Shown here: one piece after another, positions 1-7,790 of the stretch
Layout of the letters: each line of letters begins with the position of its first letter
Numbering within the stretch: the first letter of the stretch is position 1
Source of the DNA: Acinetobacter sp. ANC 3781
GTDB taxonomy: Bacteria; Pseudomonadota; Gammaproteobacteria; Pseudomonadales; Moraxellaceae
Length of the DNA stretch: 64,000 nt
Reading direction: 5' to 3'
Assembly (NCBI RefSeq): GCF_004331285.1
Contig: NZ_SJOH01000015.1
Span: 39,705-103,704 of the forward strand
The notes under the pieces: model-generated
What the model was told of the DNA's origin: nothing
The model's database searches: none
The model's input: only the letters and a program-made list of their open reading frames with translations
Position numbers and translations under genes: made by a program

Positions 1-223
1 TCGAGTCGAGTAAATAGTGGGAAAATTTAGTCGCTTCACCTAAACAAATTGGCAACAATCCCGACGCTAAAGGATCTAAAGCACCGGTATGACCACCTTT
101 CTGCGCTCGATATAAGCCACGCACTCTCTGTAAAGCAGCATTAGAACTAATCCCCAAAGGTTTGTTCAATAAAAACACACCGCTAATATGCCGGCGTTGA
201 ATCTTAGGTGAAGTCTTTTTCAT
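1..223 (-). CDS. truB: tRNA pseudouridine(55) synthase, N-terminal part
   Basis: The window edge cuts this gene; only the first 74 codons are present. TruB isomerises U55 in the T-loop of tRNAs in the cytoplasm. The translated start ([15 protein letters not shown]) leads into the family block [16 protein letters not shown], about residues 43 to 58, whose Asp is the catalytic nucleophile of TruB enzymes. The ATG at 223 is the first Met in an otherwise normal TruB N-terminus, although the ribosome binding site is weak. The gene points out of the window and is divergent from the lipase foldase gene. The identification rests on the catalytic motif and is firm despite truncation. Confidence 0.9.
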   Translation of the reverse strand, partial: MKKTSPKIQRRHISGVFLLNKPLGISSNAALQRVRGLYRAQKGGHTGALDPLASGLLPICLGEATKFSHYLLDS

Positions 224-378
224 AGCGAAAGAGCAAGCAAGTTGAAACGGATGACATGGTAACAACCGCTTGTCATGATTTACAACTTTTCTACGTTAGT
301 TTTACATCTTTAATGGCAAATTTAAGTTCTATTTTTAGACTTATAAAAACAAATACAGGCAAAAAGGTTGCATAGGAA

Positions 379-1407
379 ATGCAGAAATATAAGTTATGGA
401 TTATTTTGGCTCTTATTATTGTAGGTATTGGCGCATTATTATTTTGGCTCGCGCCCTCGCAATCTATTGCAGAAAAAATACGTACAGTACGAACGTCCGA
501 TCCTCACGCTAATAGCTTAACGGCAACGACGCCCGCAAACCTGGTTCAAGGCGGGGCTTTCATGAGTAAAAGCCAACAAGACACTGAAGTGAACTGTCAG
601 TTACGCCTCGATGGCGCCCATCGTTTAATTGTGAATGAGCAAACCAGGAACTGTTTTGAATATTTCATTACCCAATATGGGGAAAAAGATCTCAAGCAGA
701 TTAAAACTGATTTCCAGGCTTATATCCAGCAAGCTTATAAAGCGCCTGCCCTCGCACAAATTCTAGATTTATGGAATCGCTATATCGATTACCGCGAAAA
801 ACTGGGTGATCTGTCGGCACCGGATATAGCTCAAGATGACCCCAAATATTATCAAAGCATCTTTGCCAATATGAAAAATCTGCGTAAACAACTTTTTTCT
901 GATTACGAAATTGAAGGCTTATTCGGCATAGAAGATACTTATCATGAATATACATTAAGCCGCATGACTGTCATGGATGATAAAAATCTAAGCGAAGCGC
1001 AAAAAGCCCAAAAACTAAAAGATTTGTTCAATCAATTACCCGAAGACTGGAAAGAAAACTTAGAGCAGCTCAATAAACTCGAAGACTTGCGCAAACTTAC
1101 CGCAGCCATTAAAGCACGCGGTGGTTCTACAGAAGAAATTCACCAGATGCGGATGAATCTGGTTGGCCCGGAAGCCACACAGCGTTTAGAAAGCTTAGAC
1201 GGACAACGTAGTGACTGGAAAAACAAGGTCAATAGTTATCTGAAAGAACGCGACAATATTATCAAAAGCGGCTTGAGCGATGATGCCAAACAACAAGCCG
1301 TGCAACAATTACGGACGCAGCATTTTAGTAAACCCGAAGAACAACTTCGGGTAGGAACATTTGAATCAATTCATGATCAGGGAGGGAAATTACCATATAG
1401 CGAGTAA
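379..1407 (+). CDS. lifO: Lipase-specific foldase (steric chaperone)
   Basis: This 342-residue protein is a membrane-anchored periplasmic chaperone that folds the secreted lipase encoded next to it. Residues 6 to 25 form one hydrophobic anchor helix, followed by a low-complexity linker to about residue 65 and then a helix-rich domain. The family motif R-x-x-F-[D/E]-Y-x-x-x-x-x-G-E is visible at residues 90 to 102 (Arg90, Phe93, Glu94, Tyr95, Gly101, Glu102). Length and architecture match LifO/Lif proteins. It precedes two lipase genes on the same strand, the gene order known for the A. baylyi lipB-lipA pair. One foldase probably serves both lipases; that last point is inference. Confidence 0.92.
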   Translation: MQKYKLWIILALIIVGIGALLFWLAPSQSIAEKIRTVRTSDPHANSLTATTPANLVQGGAFMSKSQQDTEVNCQLRLDGAHRLIVNEQTRNCFEYFITQYGEKDLKQIKTDFQAYIQQAYKAPALAQILDLWNRYIDYREKLGDLSAPDIAQDDPKYYQSIFANMKNLRKQLFSDYEIEGLFGIEDTYHEYTLSRMTVMDDKNLSEAQKAQKLKDLFNQLPEDWKENLEQLNKLEDLRKLTAAIKARGGSTEEIHQMRMNLVGPEATQRLESLDGQRSDWKNKVNSYLKERDNIIKSGLSDDAKQQAVQQLRTQHFSKPEEQLRVGTFESIHDQGGKLPYSE

Positions 1408-1420
1408 TCGCAATGTAGCC

Positions 1421-1447
1421 ATCAGGTGATTAGATTGATCATCTGAT
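1421..1447 (+). promoter_or_regulatory. Hairpin between lifO and lipA
   Basis: A 10-base stem with one G-U pair (arms 1421-1430 and 1438-1447, seven-base loop) lies in the 92-base gap between the foldase and lipase genes. It is not followed by a T-tract, so it is not a standard terminator. It might moderate read-through or protect the 5' end of lipase mRNA; that is inference. Confidence 0.4.
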
Positions 1448-1499
1448 TGATGTACTTATATGAATAAAAACAAAAGTATTTAAGGATAAGGAAAAGTTG

Positions 1500-2483
1500 A
1501 TGAAAACTTTAAAAAACAAAAAAGCGCTCATGCTTGCGGTGATAACGACTCTGACAACAGGTTTTACCGCTCAAATACACGCAGCAAAAGGAGTTTTGCA
1601 AATCAAAGAAACGGTCAAATCTGACTATGCAAAAACCAAATATCCCATTGTGATGACGCATGGCTGGCTGGGTTGGTCACGTATCGGCAATGATAGTTTC
1701 AATATTGATTATTGGTATCAGATTTTGCCCGATATGGCGCGTAATGGTTCGACTGTTTTTGCTGCACAGCTATCACCGGCCAATACCACCCAGTTTCGTG
1801 GTGAACAACTGATCACTCAAGTAGAAGAAGTACTCGCCATTACCGGTAAGAACAAAGTAAACCTGATTGGTCACAGTCATGGTGGTCCAACCGTACAATA
1901 TGTAGCAGCAGTGAAACCCGGCTATGTCGCATCGGTAACAGGCGTGGGCGGAACATATCGTGGTTCTAAAGTCGCTGATGATATTCAGAGTAATCAAGCC
2001 AGCCGTACCGTGTTTAATATTGTGGGACAATATATGGTTGGACCAATCCTGACCTGGGCTCAAGCCAATCCTGACATCCCGGTTGACTTTGATGCTTCGA
2101 TGAAGTCATTGACCGAAGCAGAATCGGCAAAATTCAATAAACGCTTCCCGACCGCTGCCTTAGCTTCTGACTGTAACAAGAGCGGTGCTAAAGTGGATAA
2201 GGGAATCTACTACTATTCTTGGGGCGGAACAGCCCAAACGACTAATCTTCTGGACATTGATACCATTCTGATGCAACTCGGGCCATTATCTTATGGCAAC
2301 AAAGACAATGATGGTATGGTTGCCCGGTGCAGTTCCCATATCGGTCAAGTCATTCGTGATGATTACAACCTCAATCATACTGACCTTGCCAACATGCTGT
2401 TTGGTTTAAAAGGAATATTTGCTCCTGATCCAGTGGCCTTGTTTAGACAACATGCCAACCGCTTAAAGCTTCAAGGTTTATAA
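1500..2483 (+). CDS. lipA: Secreted triacylglycerol lipase (family I)
   Basis: Foldase-dependent extracellular lipase of 327 residues. An in-frame TTG lies directly upstream at 1497, but the ATG at 1500 has AAGGA seven bases before it and is preferred. Residues 1 to about 29 are a Sec signal peptide ending IHA-A. The alpha/beta-hydrolase nucleophile motif GHSHGG places the catalytic Ser at 126; the Asp is in NDGMV and the His in NLNHTD near the C-terminus. Two Cys residues (SDC and ARC) fit the conserved disulfide of Pseudomonas-type lipases. The HGWLGW oxyanion region is intact. It likely leaves the cell by type II secretion, which is not encoded here. Confidence 0.93.
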   Translation: MKTLKNKKALMLAVITTLTTGFTAQIHAAKGVLQIKETVKSDYAKTKYPIVMTHGWLGWSRIGNDSFNIDYWYQILPDMARNGSTVFAAQLSPANTTQFRGEQLITQVEEVLAITGKNKVNLIGHSHGGPTVQYVAAVKPGYVASVTGVGGTYRGSKVADDIQSNQASRTVFNIVGQYMVGPILTWAQANPDIPVDFDASMKSLTEAESAKFNKRFPTAALASDCNKSGAKVDKGIYYYSWGGTAQTTNLLDIDTILMQLGPLSYGNKDNDGMVARCSSHIGQVIRDDYNLNHTDLANMLFGLKGIFAPDPVALFRQHANRLKLQGL

Positions 2484-2502
2484 ATCTGACTACCTTCCAT
2501 TC

Positions 2503-2537
2503 ATGCCCATAAAGACACCATTTTTTATGGGCATTTT
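2503..2537 (+). terminator. Rho-independent terminator after first lipase
   Basis: A perfect 11-base-pair stem (arms 2503-2513 and 2524-2534) is followed by a short T-run. It ends the lifO-lipA unit, so the second lipase probably has its own promoter in 2540-2680. Confidence 0.75.
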
Positions 2538-2682
2538 CATATCCACACCTTGTTACAACTCTATCTTGCACCGGTCTATTAAATTTAGGAATCAAGCCCT
2601 TTATATTGAATAATTAAATTTGACAACTAAAATTGTCAAATAAAACAACTGGTTTAAAACAACAATATTTTGAGTACTTAAT

Positions 2683-3648
2683 ATGAAATACGGATTCTTC
2701 ATTGCAGGTCTAATGTCGCTCAGTGCTTTTAGCCAGGTACAAGCAGGCAACGCCACCCAAGTCACGAGCAGCTCAAGCTCAAGCTACGCTAAAACCAAAT
2801 ACCCGGTGGTTTTTTCACACGGTATGTCAGGTTTTATTACCGTCGGTACGGACGACTTTGGACTGGATTATTTTTATCAAATCCTTCCCGACTTAGCACG
2901 TAATGGTGCGAATGTTTGGGCAACACGCGTCTCTCCATTTAACTCATCGGAAATTCGTGGTGAGCAGCTTTTACAACAGGTTCAAGAAATTACTGCCATT
3001 ACCGGTGCCAGTAAGGTCAATCTGATTGGTCACTCGCATGGCGGGCCTACGATTCGCTATGTGGCCGGTGTTGCGCCGCAATTGGTTGCATCGTTAACTG
3101 GTGTTGGCTCGCCGAATGCAGGCTCACCAGTTGCCGATTTAATTTTGAAAATTGAAGGTACAGGTATCGAAGGTCCTTTAGCAGGTTTAGTCAACTTTTT
3201 CTCTAAAGCCATAATTTGGGCACAAGGACTCAATCCCAAAAGCTTCCCACATGACGCATTGGCCGGTGGTAAAAGCCTTACCCTTGCAGGTTCAGCCAAA
3301 TTTAACAGTCAATTTCCACTCGGCCTGCCAACAAAAGCCTGCGCCGAAGGCAAAGCACTGGAGAACGGGATCTATAACTACTCGTTTACCGGTATTGGTG
3401 ACGTGACCAATATCCTAGATCCTGATTCAGCCTTAAAAGTCACCAGTTTATTGATTGATGGCGGTAAAGAAAATGATGGTTTGGTGTCACGCTGTAGCGC
3501 GAAATTTGGTAAAACCATTCGTGACAATTACAACTGGAATCATTTAGATGAAGTGAATCAGGTACTCGGTCTAAAAGCTCTCTTCGCACCCGATCCTGTT
3601 GATGTCTATCGTCAACACGTGAACCGGCTAAAATTACAAGGGTTATAA
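2683..3648 (+). CDS. Second secreted lipase, paralogue of LipA
   Basis: A 321-residue family I lipase, clearly a tandem paralogue of the preceding gene: both share the S-YAKTKYP start of the mature part, the GHSHGGP nucleophile block (Ser118 here), ENDGLVSRC around the catalytic Asp, NWNHLDE around the catalytic His and the same C-terminal tail ending RLKLQGL. Residues 1 to 21 form a signal peptide ending VQA. The region between nucleophile and acid differs most (extra loop with IEGTGIEGPLAG), so substrate range may differ. It follows a terminator and has its own downstream terminator, indicating separate transcription. It probably depends on the same LifO foldase (inference). Confidence 0.92.
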   Translation: MKYGFFIAGLMSLSAFSQVQAGNATQVTSSSSSSYAKTKYPVVFSHGMSGFITVGTDDFGLDYFYQILPDLARNGANVWATRVSPFNSSEIRGEQLLQQVQEITAITGASKVNLIGHSHGGPTIRYVAGVAPQLVASLTGVGSPNAGSPVADLILKIEGTGIEGPLAGLVNFFSKAIIWAQGLNPKSFPHDALAGGKSLTLAGSAKFNSQFPLGLPTKACAEGKALENGIYNYSFTGIGDVTNILDPDSALKVTSLLIDGGKENDGLVSRCSAKFGKTIRDNYNWNHLDEVNQVLGLKALFAPDPVDVYRQHVNRLKLQGL

Positions 3649-3653
3649 AAAAT

Positions 3654-3690
3654 AAGGGATTTATGCGTGATTGTGTAAATCCCTTTTTTT
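3654..3690 (+). terminator. Rho-independent terminator after second lipase
   Basis: A perfect 10-base-pair stem (arms 3654-3663 and 3676-3685) is followed by a run of T residues directly after the stop codon of the second lipase. Confidence 0.8.
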
Positions 3691-3956
3691 ATCCTTTAAA
3701 AATAATTCGATTCTGAAAAGCAGGTATGAATAAATTCTTTCTCGCTTTGACCGTATTTAGCATGAAGATACTGCAACTAGCCTATTCTAATTCGATGCCA
3801 GTCTTATAATAGAACACTAATTTTACTGTATCGAATTATGCCGAGATCTGTTATTGCATAGTCTTAGGCATGGGTTTGAGCTGGATTTTAACTGCATTAA
3901 TGATAGACAGTATGGATTTAAATTATTGATATCAAATTCTATAAGATTGAGATTGA

Positions 3957-4269
3957 AATGGGATAACAGGTTTTGCTGCGGAACTTTCAACCGTGACTTC
4001 CAATGAACTCCCTCCTAAACAGCTGTTAATCCCAGTCTACAAAGTTTTTAGCGCTTGCAGGTGTGGAGAAATTAAATCTACTTGCCCCTAGTCAAGACGA
4101 TTCCCCCATTCAATATATCGAAGTTATCACATCCGATAAAGTTGTCGCCATGATAGGAGGCGTGGAAGCAATAAAAAATACAAAATTGGCAAATGGGTTT
4201 GAAGAAAATAAGTTTCTCGAGCCGCCTGCAAAAGTGATTTTGGTTTATTCGGTAGACGAATGGCGCTAA
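3957..4269 (+). pseudogene. Decayed small gene, possibly exported protein
   Basis: Two overlapping reading frames look like one protein broken by a frameshift. Frame A is open from 3957 to 4088 and reads GFAAELSTVTSNELPPKQLL then IPVYKVFSA; near 4055 the coding signal continues in the next frame, open to the stop at 4267-4269, reading LALAGVEKLNLLAPSQDD and ending VILVYSVDEWR. The second part could be translated alone from a GTG at 4063 (68 codons), but no ribosome binding site supports this. I do not recognise the family. It lies between the lipase pair and a lipase relic, in a gene-poor stretch (3691-4498) that appears to be decaying. The frameshift could also be a sequencing error. Confidence 0.35.
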
Positions 4270-4292
4270 TCCAGTTGAAGCCTAAACTCACA

Positions 4293-4427
4293 ATCAATTA
4301 TGAAACTTCAATGTAATCCTTAAGTACAGATGAGGTGAGTCATTTCTTTGCTCTACAACGCATGTTCGTTCAAGATCCTGTGGCAATTTACCCTCAGCAT
4401 CCCAACTGCTTAAAACTGCAAGGTTGA
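4293..4427 (+). pseudogene. C-terminal relic of a third lipase gene
   Basis: In the frame ending with the TGA at 4425-4427, residues from 4329 read DEV-S-H-F-F-A-L-Q-R-M-F then VQDPVAIYPQHPNCLKLQG. This matches the tails of both upstream lipases (second copy: DEVNQVLGLKALFAPDPV and RQHVNRLKLQGL). DNA similarity continues upstream to about 4293, but an in-frame TAA at 4314 and loss of the catalytic-His block show that it is broken. No N-terminal part, signal peptide or nucleophile motif is present. The simplest reading is a once longer tandem lipase array, with the third copy deleted down to its 3' end. Confidence 0.75.
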
Positions 4428-4450
4428 TAAAACTAAAAAAATCAGCCATA

Positions 4451-4478
4451 AAAAATGCGCCAAAAGGCGCATTTTTTT
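4451..4478 (-). terminator. Terminator of the rpsP-rplS operon
   Basis: An 11-base-pair stem (arms 4451-4461 and 4466-4476, AAAA loop) flanked by A and T runs lies just past the rplS stop. It is symmetrical and could work in both directions. Confidence 0.85.
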
Positions 4479-4498
4479 TACTCGTATAAAACTTAAAA

Positions 4499-4873
4499 TT
4501 AAGCTTTAACTTTACGAGCTGGTAATTTTTCACGAATACGTGCAGCTTTACCAGACAATTCGCGTAGGTAGTAAAGTTTAGCACGACGAACGTCACCACG
4601 ACGTTTAACTTCGATTTTAGCAACGATTGGAGAGTGAGTTTGGAATACACGCTCAACACCAACACCGCTAGAAATTTTACGTACTGTGAACGCAGAGTTC
4701 AAACCACGGTTTTTGATTGCAATTACAACGCCTTCAAAAGCCTGAAGACGTTCGCGATCGCCCTCTTTTACTTTTACAGATACAATCACTGTATCACCTG
4801 GTGCAAAAGCAGGGATATCAGTTTTTAATTGAGCATTTTCAATAACTTGAACTAAAGGATGTTTACCACTCAT
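4499..4873 (-). CDS. rplS: 50S ribosomal protein L19
   Basis: A 124-residue basic protein beginning [17 protein letters not shown], with the L19 core ([12 protein letters not shown], then [12 protein letters not shown], and [11 protein letters not shown] near the end). L19 sits at the interface of the two ribosomal subunits. The ATG has GGAG eight bases upstream. It is the last gene of the rpsP-rimM-trmD-rplS operon, the order conserved across Gammaproteobacteria, with a gap of about 150 bases after trmD and a strong terminator behind it. Length is slightly above the E. coli protein because of a Lys/Ala-rich tail. Confidence 0.97.
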   Translation of the reverse strand: MSGKHPLVQVIENAQLKTDIPAFAPGDTVIVSVKVKEGDRERLQAFEGVVIAIKNRGLNSAFTVRKISSGVGVERVFQTHSPIVAKIEVKRRGDVRRAKLYYLRELSGKAARIREKLPARKVKA

Positions 4874-5023
4874 GTGGGAATCTCCAATGTGCGGGACAGA
4901 AGAGGTCTGTTACCGCTGGGGACAGAGGCTAAAGCGCATATCGACCCGTTTATCTTTCCCTTTACCACCTCAGTCTTCACTTCGGTCGATAAAGAGCCTG
5001 TTTAAAAATACTTAAAGTCGACT

Positions 5024-5764
5024 TTAAGTATTCGAATCTTTTAGCCATTTTTTTTGCTGCTTGGTCAACTCAACTTTCTCAACAAGCTCAGGCCTGCGAT
5101 CGAGGGTTCGTTGATAGCGCTGCAAAAACCGCCATTTTTCAATATTTGCATGATGCCCAGACTTTAACACCTCAGGCACATCCAAACCTTCAAACTGGTC
5201 TGGCTTGGTATATTGTGGGCAGTCTAAAAGACCATCCACAAAAGAATCTTGAACGTGTGATTGCTCATCAGACATGGCACCCGGAAGTCTCCGAATAATA
5301 CTGTCCAATAAAACCATCGCAGGTAGTTCACCGCCAGATAAAACGTAATCGCCAATCGACCATTCCTGATCAACATAGTGCTGGATCAAACGTTCATCGA
5401 CACCTTCATAACGTCCGCAGAGTACAATCAGCCCGTCATATTCGACAAATTGCTGTACCGCAGGTTCGTTTAAAGTTTTGCCTTGTGGCGACATATACAC
5501 CACAGGAACCTGAACACATCCTGCTTGCGCCGCAAGCTCTTTGGCATGCTGAATTGCCTGAGACAAAGGCTCAGCCATCATCACCATACCCGGACCACCG
5601 CCAAATGGACGTTCATCCACCCGTTTATAGTTGCCCGTTGCAAAATCGCGTGGATTAATACAAGTCACTTGTACAATTTCACGTTTTGCTGCACGCCCGC
5701 TAATACCGTAGGCCGTAATCGCTTCAAACATTTCAGGAAAAAGCGTAATGACTGCAAAAAACAT
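5024..5764 (-). CDS. trmD: tRNA (guanine37-N1)-methyltransferase
   Basis: TrmD methylates G37 next to the anticodon, using S-adenosylmethionine, and so prevents +1 frameshifting. The protein starts [16 protein letters not shown] and carries the SPOUT trefoil-knot sequence [14 protein letters not shown] with [10 protein letters not shown], plus [15 protein letters not shown] near residues 50 to 65. An upstream in-frame ATG at 5809 would add 15 residues, but GAGGAG seven bases before the ATG at 5764 and family alignment favour 5764 (246 residues). It lies 57 bases past rimM in the same operon. Confidence 0.96.
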   Translation of the reverse strand: MFFAVITLFPEMFEAITAYGISGRAAKREIVQVTCINPRDFATGNYKRVDERPFGGGPGMVMMAEPLSQAIQHAKELAAQAGCVQVPVVYMSPQGKTLNEPAVQQFVEYDGLIVLCGRYEGVDERLIQHYVDQEWSIGDYVLSGGELPAMVLLDSIIRRLPGAMSDEQSHVQDSFVDGLLDCPQYTKPDQFEGLDVPEVLKSGHHANIEKWRFLQRYQRTLDRRPELVEKVELTKQQKKWLKDSNT

Positions 5765-5821
5765 CGCAGACTCCTCTATTTTCCTGCTGCGTTCATCCTT
5801 AAAGGACAAACTTTTAAATAT

Positions 5822-6370
5822 TTAGTAATCTACGCCCCAATTAACGTAGATACGACCAGCTTCAAGATCAACGCGCTGCACCACATCTTTATGCCATGGA
5901 ATCATACGCTCCTCGCTATCAACGCTGTCTGGTGTTGCGTGAACCACCATCACATCATTGGCACCGGTCTCAAACAACTCATGGATTTTACCGAGATTTA
6001 CTTCTTGTTCAGCATCGTCCAAACCTAACACTGTTAAGCCTTTCAAATCTGTCCAGTAAAACTCATCCATTCCTGCTTTCGGAAGTTGCGATTTTGAAAT
6101 CCAGACATTTGTGCCAACCAGGCTGTCCGCTGCCGTGCGATCGCTCACACCTTTTAAGCTGACAACCAAGCCTTTACCATGCGGTTTCCAGCGTTTTACA
6201 TCTATTGTTTGCCAACCTTCTTTGGTCTCAATGTACCAAGGAAGATAGTCAAAGATGTTGCTCATGGGTTCTGTATTGGAATAGACCCAGAGCCACCCAT
6301 TTAATCCATATGCTGAACGTAGCTGTCCAATCTGAATACGATCTTCGGGAACATTCTGTGTTGGTGTCAT
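5822..6370 (-). CDS. rimM: Ribosome maturation factor RimM
   Basis: A 182-residue assembly factor for the 30S head that binds ribosomal protein S19. The N-terminal beta-barrel begins IGQLRSAYGLNGWLWVYS and the C-terminal PRC-barrel contains FYWTDLKGLTVLG and ends with the typical VDLEAGRIYVNWGVDY. The start ATG follows AGTAGGTAACCC. It sits 29 bases after rpsP and upstream of trmD, as in most Proteobacteria. Confidence 0.96.
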   Translation of the reverse strand: MTPTQNVPEDRIQIGQLRSAYGLNGWLWVYSNTEPMSNIFDYLPWYIETKEGWQTIDVKRWKPHGKGLVVSLKGVSDRTAADSLVGTNVWISKSQLPKAGMDEFYWTDLKGLTVLGLDDAEQEVNLGKIHELFETGANDVMVVHATPDSVDSEERMIPWHKDVVQRVDLEAGRIYVNWGVDY

Positions 6371-6399
6371 GGGTTACCTACTACTTAATTCGCAATAAA

Positions 6400-6660
6400 T
6401 TATGCAGTAGCTGCAGCAGCTTTCTTAGCTTGAGCAGCTAAAGAAGCAACACGTTCAGACGGTTGAGCGCCTTGAGCAACCCAATGAGCAAAACGATCAG
6501 CATCTAAACGAAGTTTTTCTGCTTGACCTTGAGCTGTAGGGTTAAAGAAACCAATACGTTCGATGAAACGACCGTCACGCGCATTGCGGCTATCAGTTAC
6601 AATAACTTGATAGAACGGACGTTTTTTAGCACCACCGCGTGCTAGACGAATTACGACCAT
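6400..6660 (-). CDS. rpsP: 30S ribosomal protein S16
   Basis: An 86-residue protein starting [20 protein letters not shown] with [20 protein letters not shown], which is diagnostic for S16. The tail is Ala/Lys rich. It is the first gene of the rpsP-rimM-trmD-rplS operon and has AAGG seven bases before its ATG. The upstream gap to the pilin operon (6661-6806) should hold its promoter. Confidence 0.97.
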   Translation of the reverse strand: MVVIRLARGGAKKRPFYQVIVTDSRNARDGRFIERIGFFNPTAQGQAEKLRLDADRFAHWVAQGAQPSERVASLAAQAKKAAAATA

Positions 6661-6746
6661 GATACAACCTTATAGTTTTTACGGATTATCCCTGTGCCGA
6701 CCATCGGCAGCATTTCAAACCCCTTTCATAGAGGGCAATATTTTAC

Positions 6747-6774
6747 GTTATATTTACTTCGAAAGAAAGATCAA
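6747..6774 (-). promoter_or_regulatory. Candidate sigma-70 promoter for rpsP operon
   Basis: On the minus strand TTGATC (6769-6774) and TATAAC (6747-6752) are separated by 16 bases, about 85 bases upstream of the rpsP start. The match is moderate. No other gene would use it. Confidence 0.35.
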
Positions 6775-6806
6775 ATTTTAAGTTGTACACAGTTTGAATT
6801 TATATT

Positions 6807-7286
6807 TTAGCGACCGTCCCAGTTAGAGGTGGCGGAAGGAACACAAGCTATACCACCATTTTTATCACTACCTTTAGTCCAACAGCGCTCTCCACGATGA
6901 TTGAGAACAATATGACCATCTCCCAATTGTGCCGAACCGGATTTTGGTGTTGCTATGAGAGTCCATGTTCCGGCATTCACATTGGTTAAAGTTAGATCAT
7001 ACAGGCCCTGACCTGAAGTCGGAATAACAGCCGAAACCCCTATATCTGTCAAGGTAATAGGCACTGTACTTCCAGCAGTAGGTCCAGCTTTTAAGAAAGT
7101 AAAATTGGCAATTCTATAGCGCTGTAACTTGCTTGCTGTATCAGTCATTACCGCCTGAGCATCTATACGCTTTGCTTTACGTACTGACTCTTGATAAGAG
7201 GGATAAGCAATTGCCGCCAAAACACCAATAATAGCCACTACAATCATCAATTCAATGAGAGTAAAGCCTTTTAGATTTTTTACCAT
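6807..7286 (-). CDS. pilE: Type IV pilin-like minor pilin (PilE/ComF-like)
   Basis: A 159-residue prepilin with a short leader and the peptidase site [20 protein letters not shown] (Gly7/Phe8, Glu at mature position 5). The C-terminal globular part carries two Cys residues around [17 protein letters not shown], which would form the D-loop. It is the last gene of the minor pilin operon and overlaps the preceding pilin gene by 7 bases. In A. baylyi an equivalent cluster carries comE and comF; this gene occupies the comF position, but I assign it by position and motif only. It probably helps prime or cap the pilus. Confidence 0.85.
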   Translation of the reverse strand: MVKNLKGFTLIELMIVVAIIGVLAAIAYPSYQESVRKAKRIDAQAVMTDTASKLQRYRIANFTFLKAGPTAGSTVPITLTDIGVSAVIPTSGQGLYDLTLTNVNAGTWTLIATPKSGSAQLGDGHIVLNHRGERCWTKGSDKNGGIACVPSATSNWDGR

Positions 7287-7777
7287 TCTTCACGTCCTGT
7301 AATTGTCGTTCCACAAGTCGCATCTCTAATATTGTTTGCAGTGATATTTGCAAGAGTTTTATTCTTGCAACGTGTTCCCATACTGGTCATCAAAAAGTTA
7401 AAGTTGTTTGTATCCGTACCTTCAGCGCGGATTACCCAACTCTGCCCAGCAGCAGCATTATTTGTAAGAGTTCTGGTGGTATTTTCCCCATCTCTTACAG
7501 TAATCCGGTATCTAATAGAGCTGCCGGTAGCATTGACCGGCAATATTAATGGATCAGGGATCGTCGAAAAACCCAAATAATTAAAGTTACGCGATTTCCA
7601 ACGTTCAAGTTCACTGGCAATACGCTGAATTTCCTGCTGTGCTTGTGCAGCATTCGCCCTTCGTACATATTGCTGATAGCTTGGAATGGCGATAGCGGCA
7701 AAAATAGCCACAATCACCACCACCACCATTAACTCAATCAAAGTAAAAGCTTTCTGGGTAGATAAACCAATTTTCAT
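7280..7777 (-). CDS. pilE: Type IV pilin-like minor pilin (PilE/ComE-like)
   Basis: A 165-residue prepilin, leader [10 protein letters not shown] followed by [20 protein letters not shown]. The residue before Phe is Ala rather than Gly; Ala is tolerated by some prepilin peptidases but Gly is the norm, so processing deserves attention. The mature helix keeps Glu at position 5 and continues [20 protein letters not shown]. Cys residues in TRCKNKT and DATCGTT suggest a C-terminal disulfide. It lies 13 bases past pilY1 and overlaps the next pilin gene, so the two are probably co-translated. It sits at the position of comE in A. baylyi. Confidence 0.85.
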   Translation of the reverse strand: MKIGLSTQKAFTLIELMVVVVIVAIFAAIAIPSYQQYVRRANAAQAQQEIQRIASELERWKSRNFNYLGFSTIPDPLILPVNATGSSIRYRITVRDGENTTRTLTNNAAAGQSWVIRAEGTDTNNFNFLMTSMGTRCKNKTLANITANNIRDATCGTTITGREEW

Positions 7778-7790
7778 GTATCACCCACTC

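Noticed and set aside
4294..4665. 123-codon minus-strand frame overlapping rplS and its terminator
   Set aside because: It crosses the operon terminator and covers rplS out of frame; L19 explains the coding signal.
5483..6028. 181-codon plus-strand frame over trmD and rimM
   Set aside because: Opposite strand of two strongly identified genes; composition reflects antisense codons.
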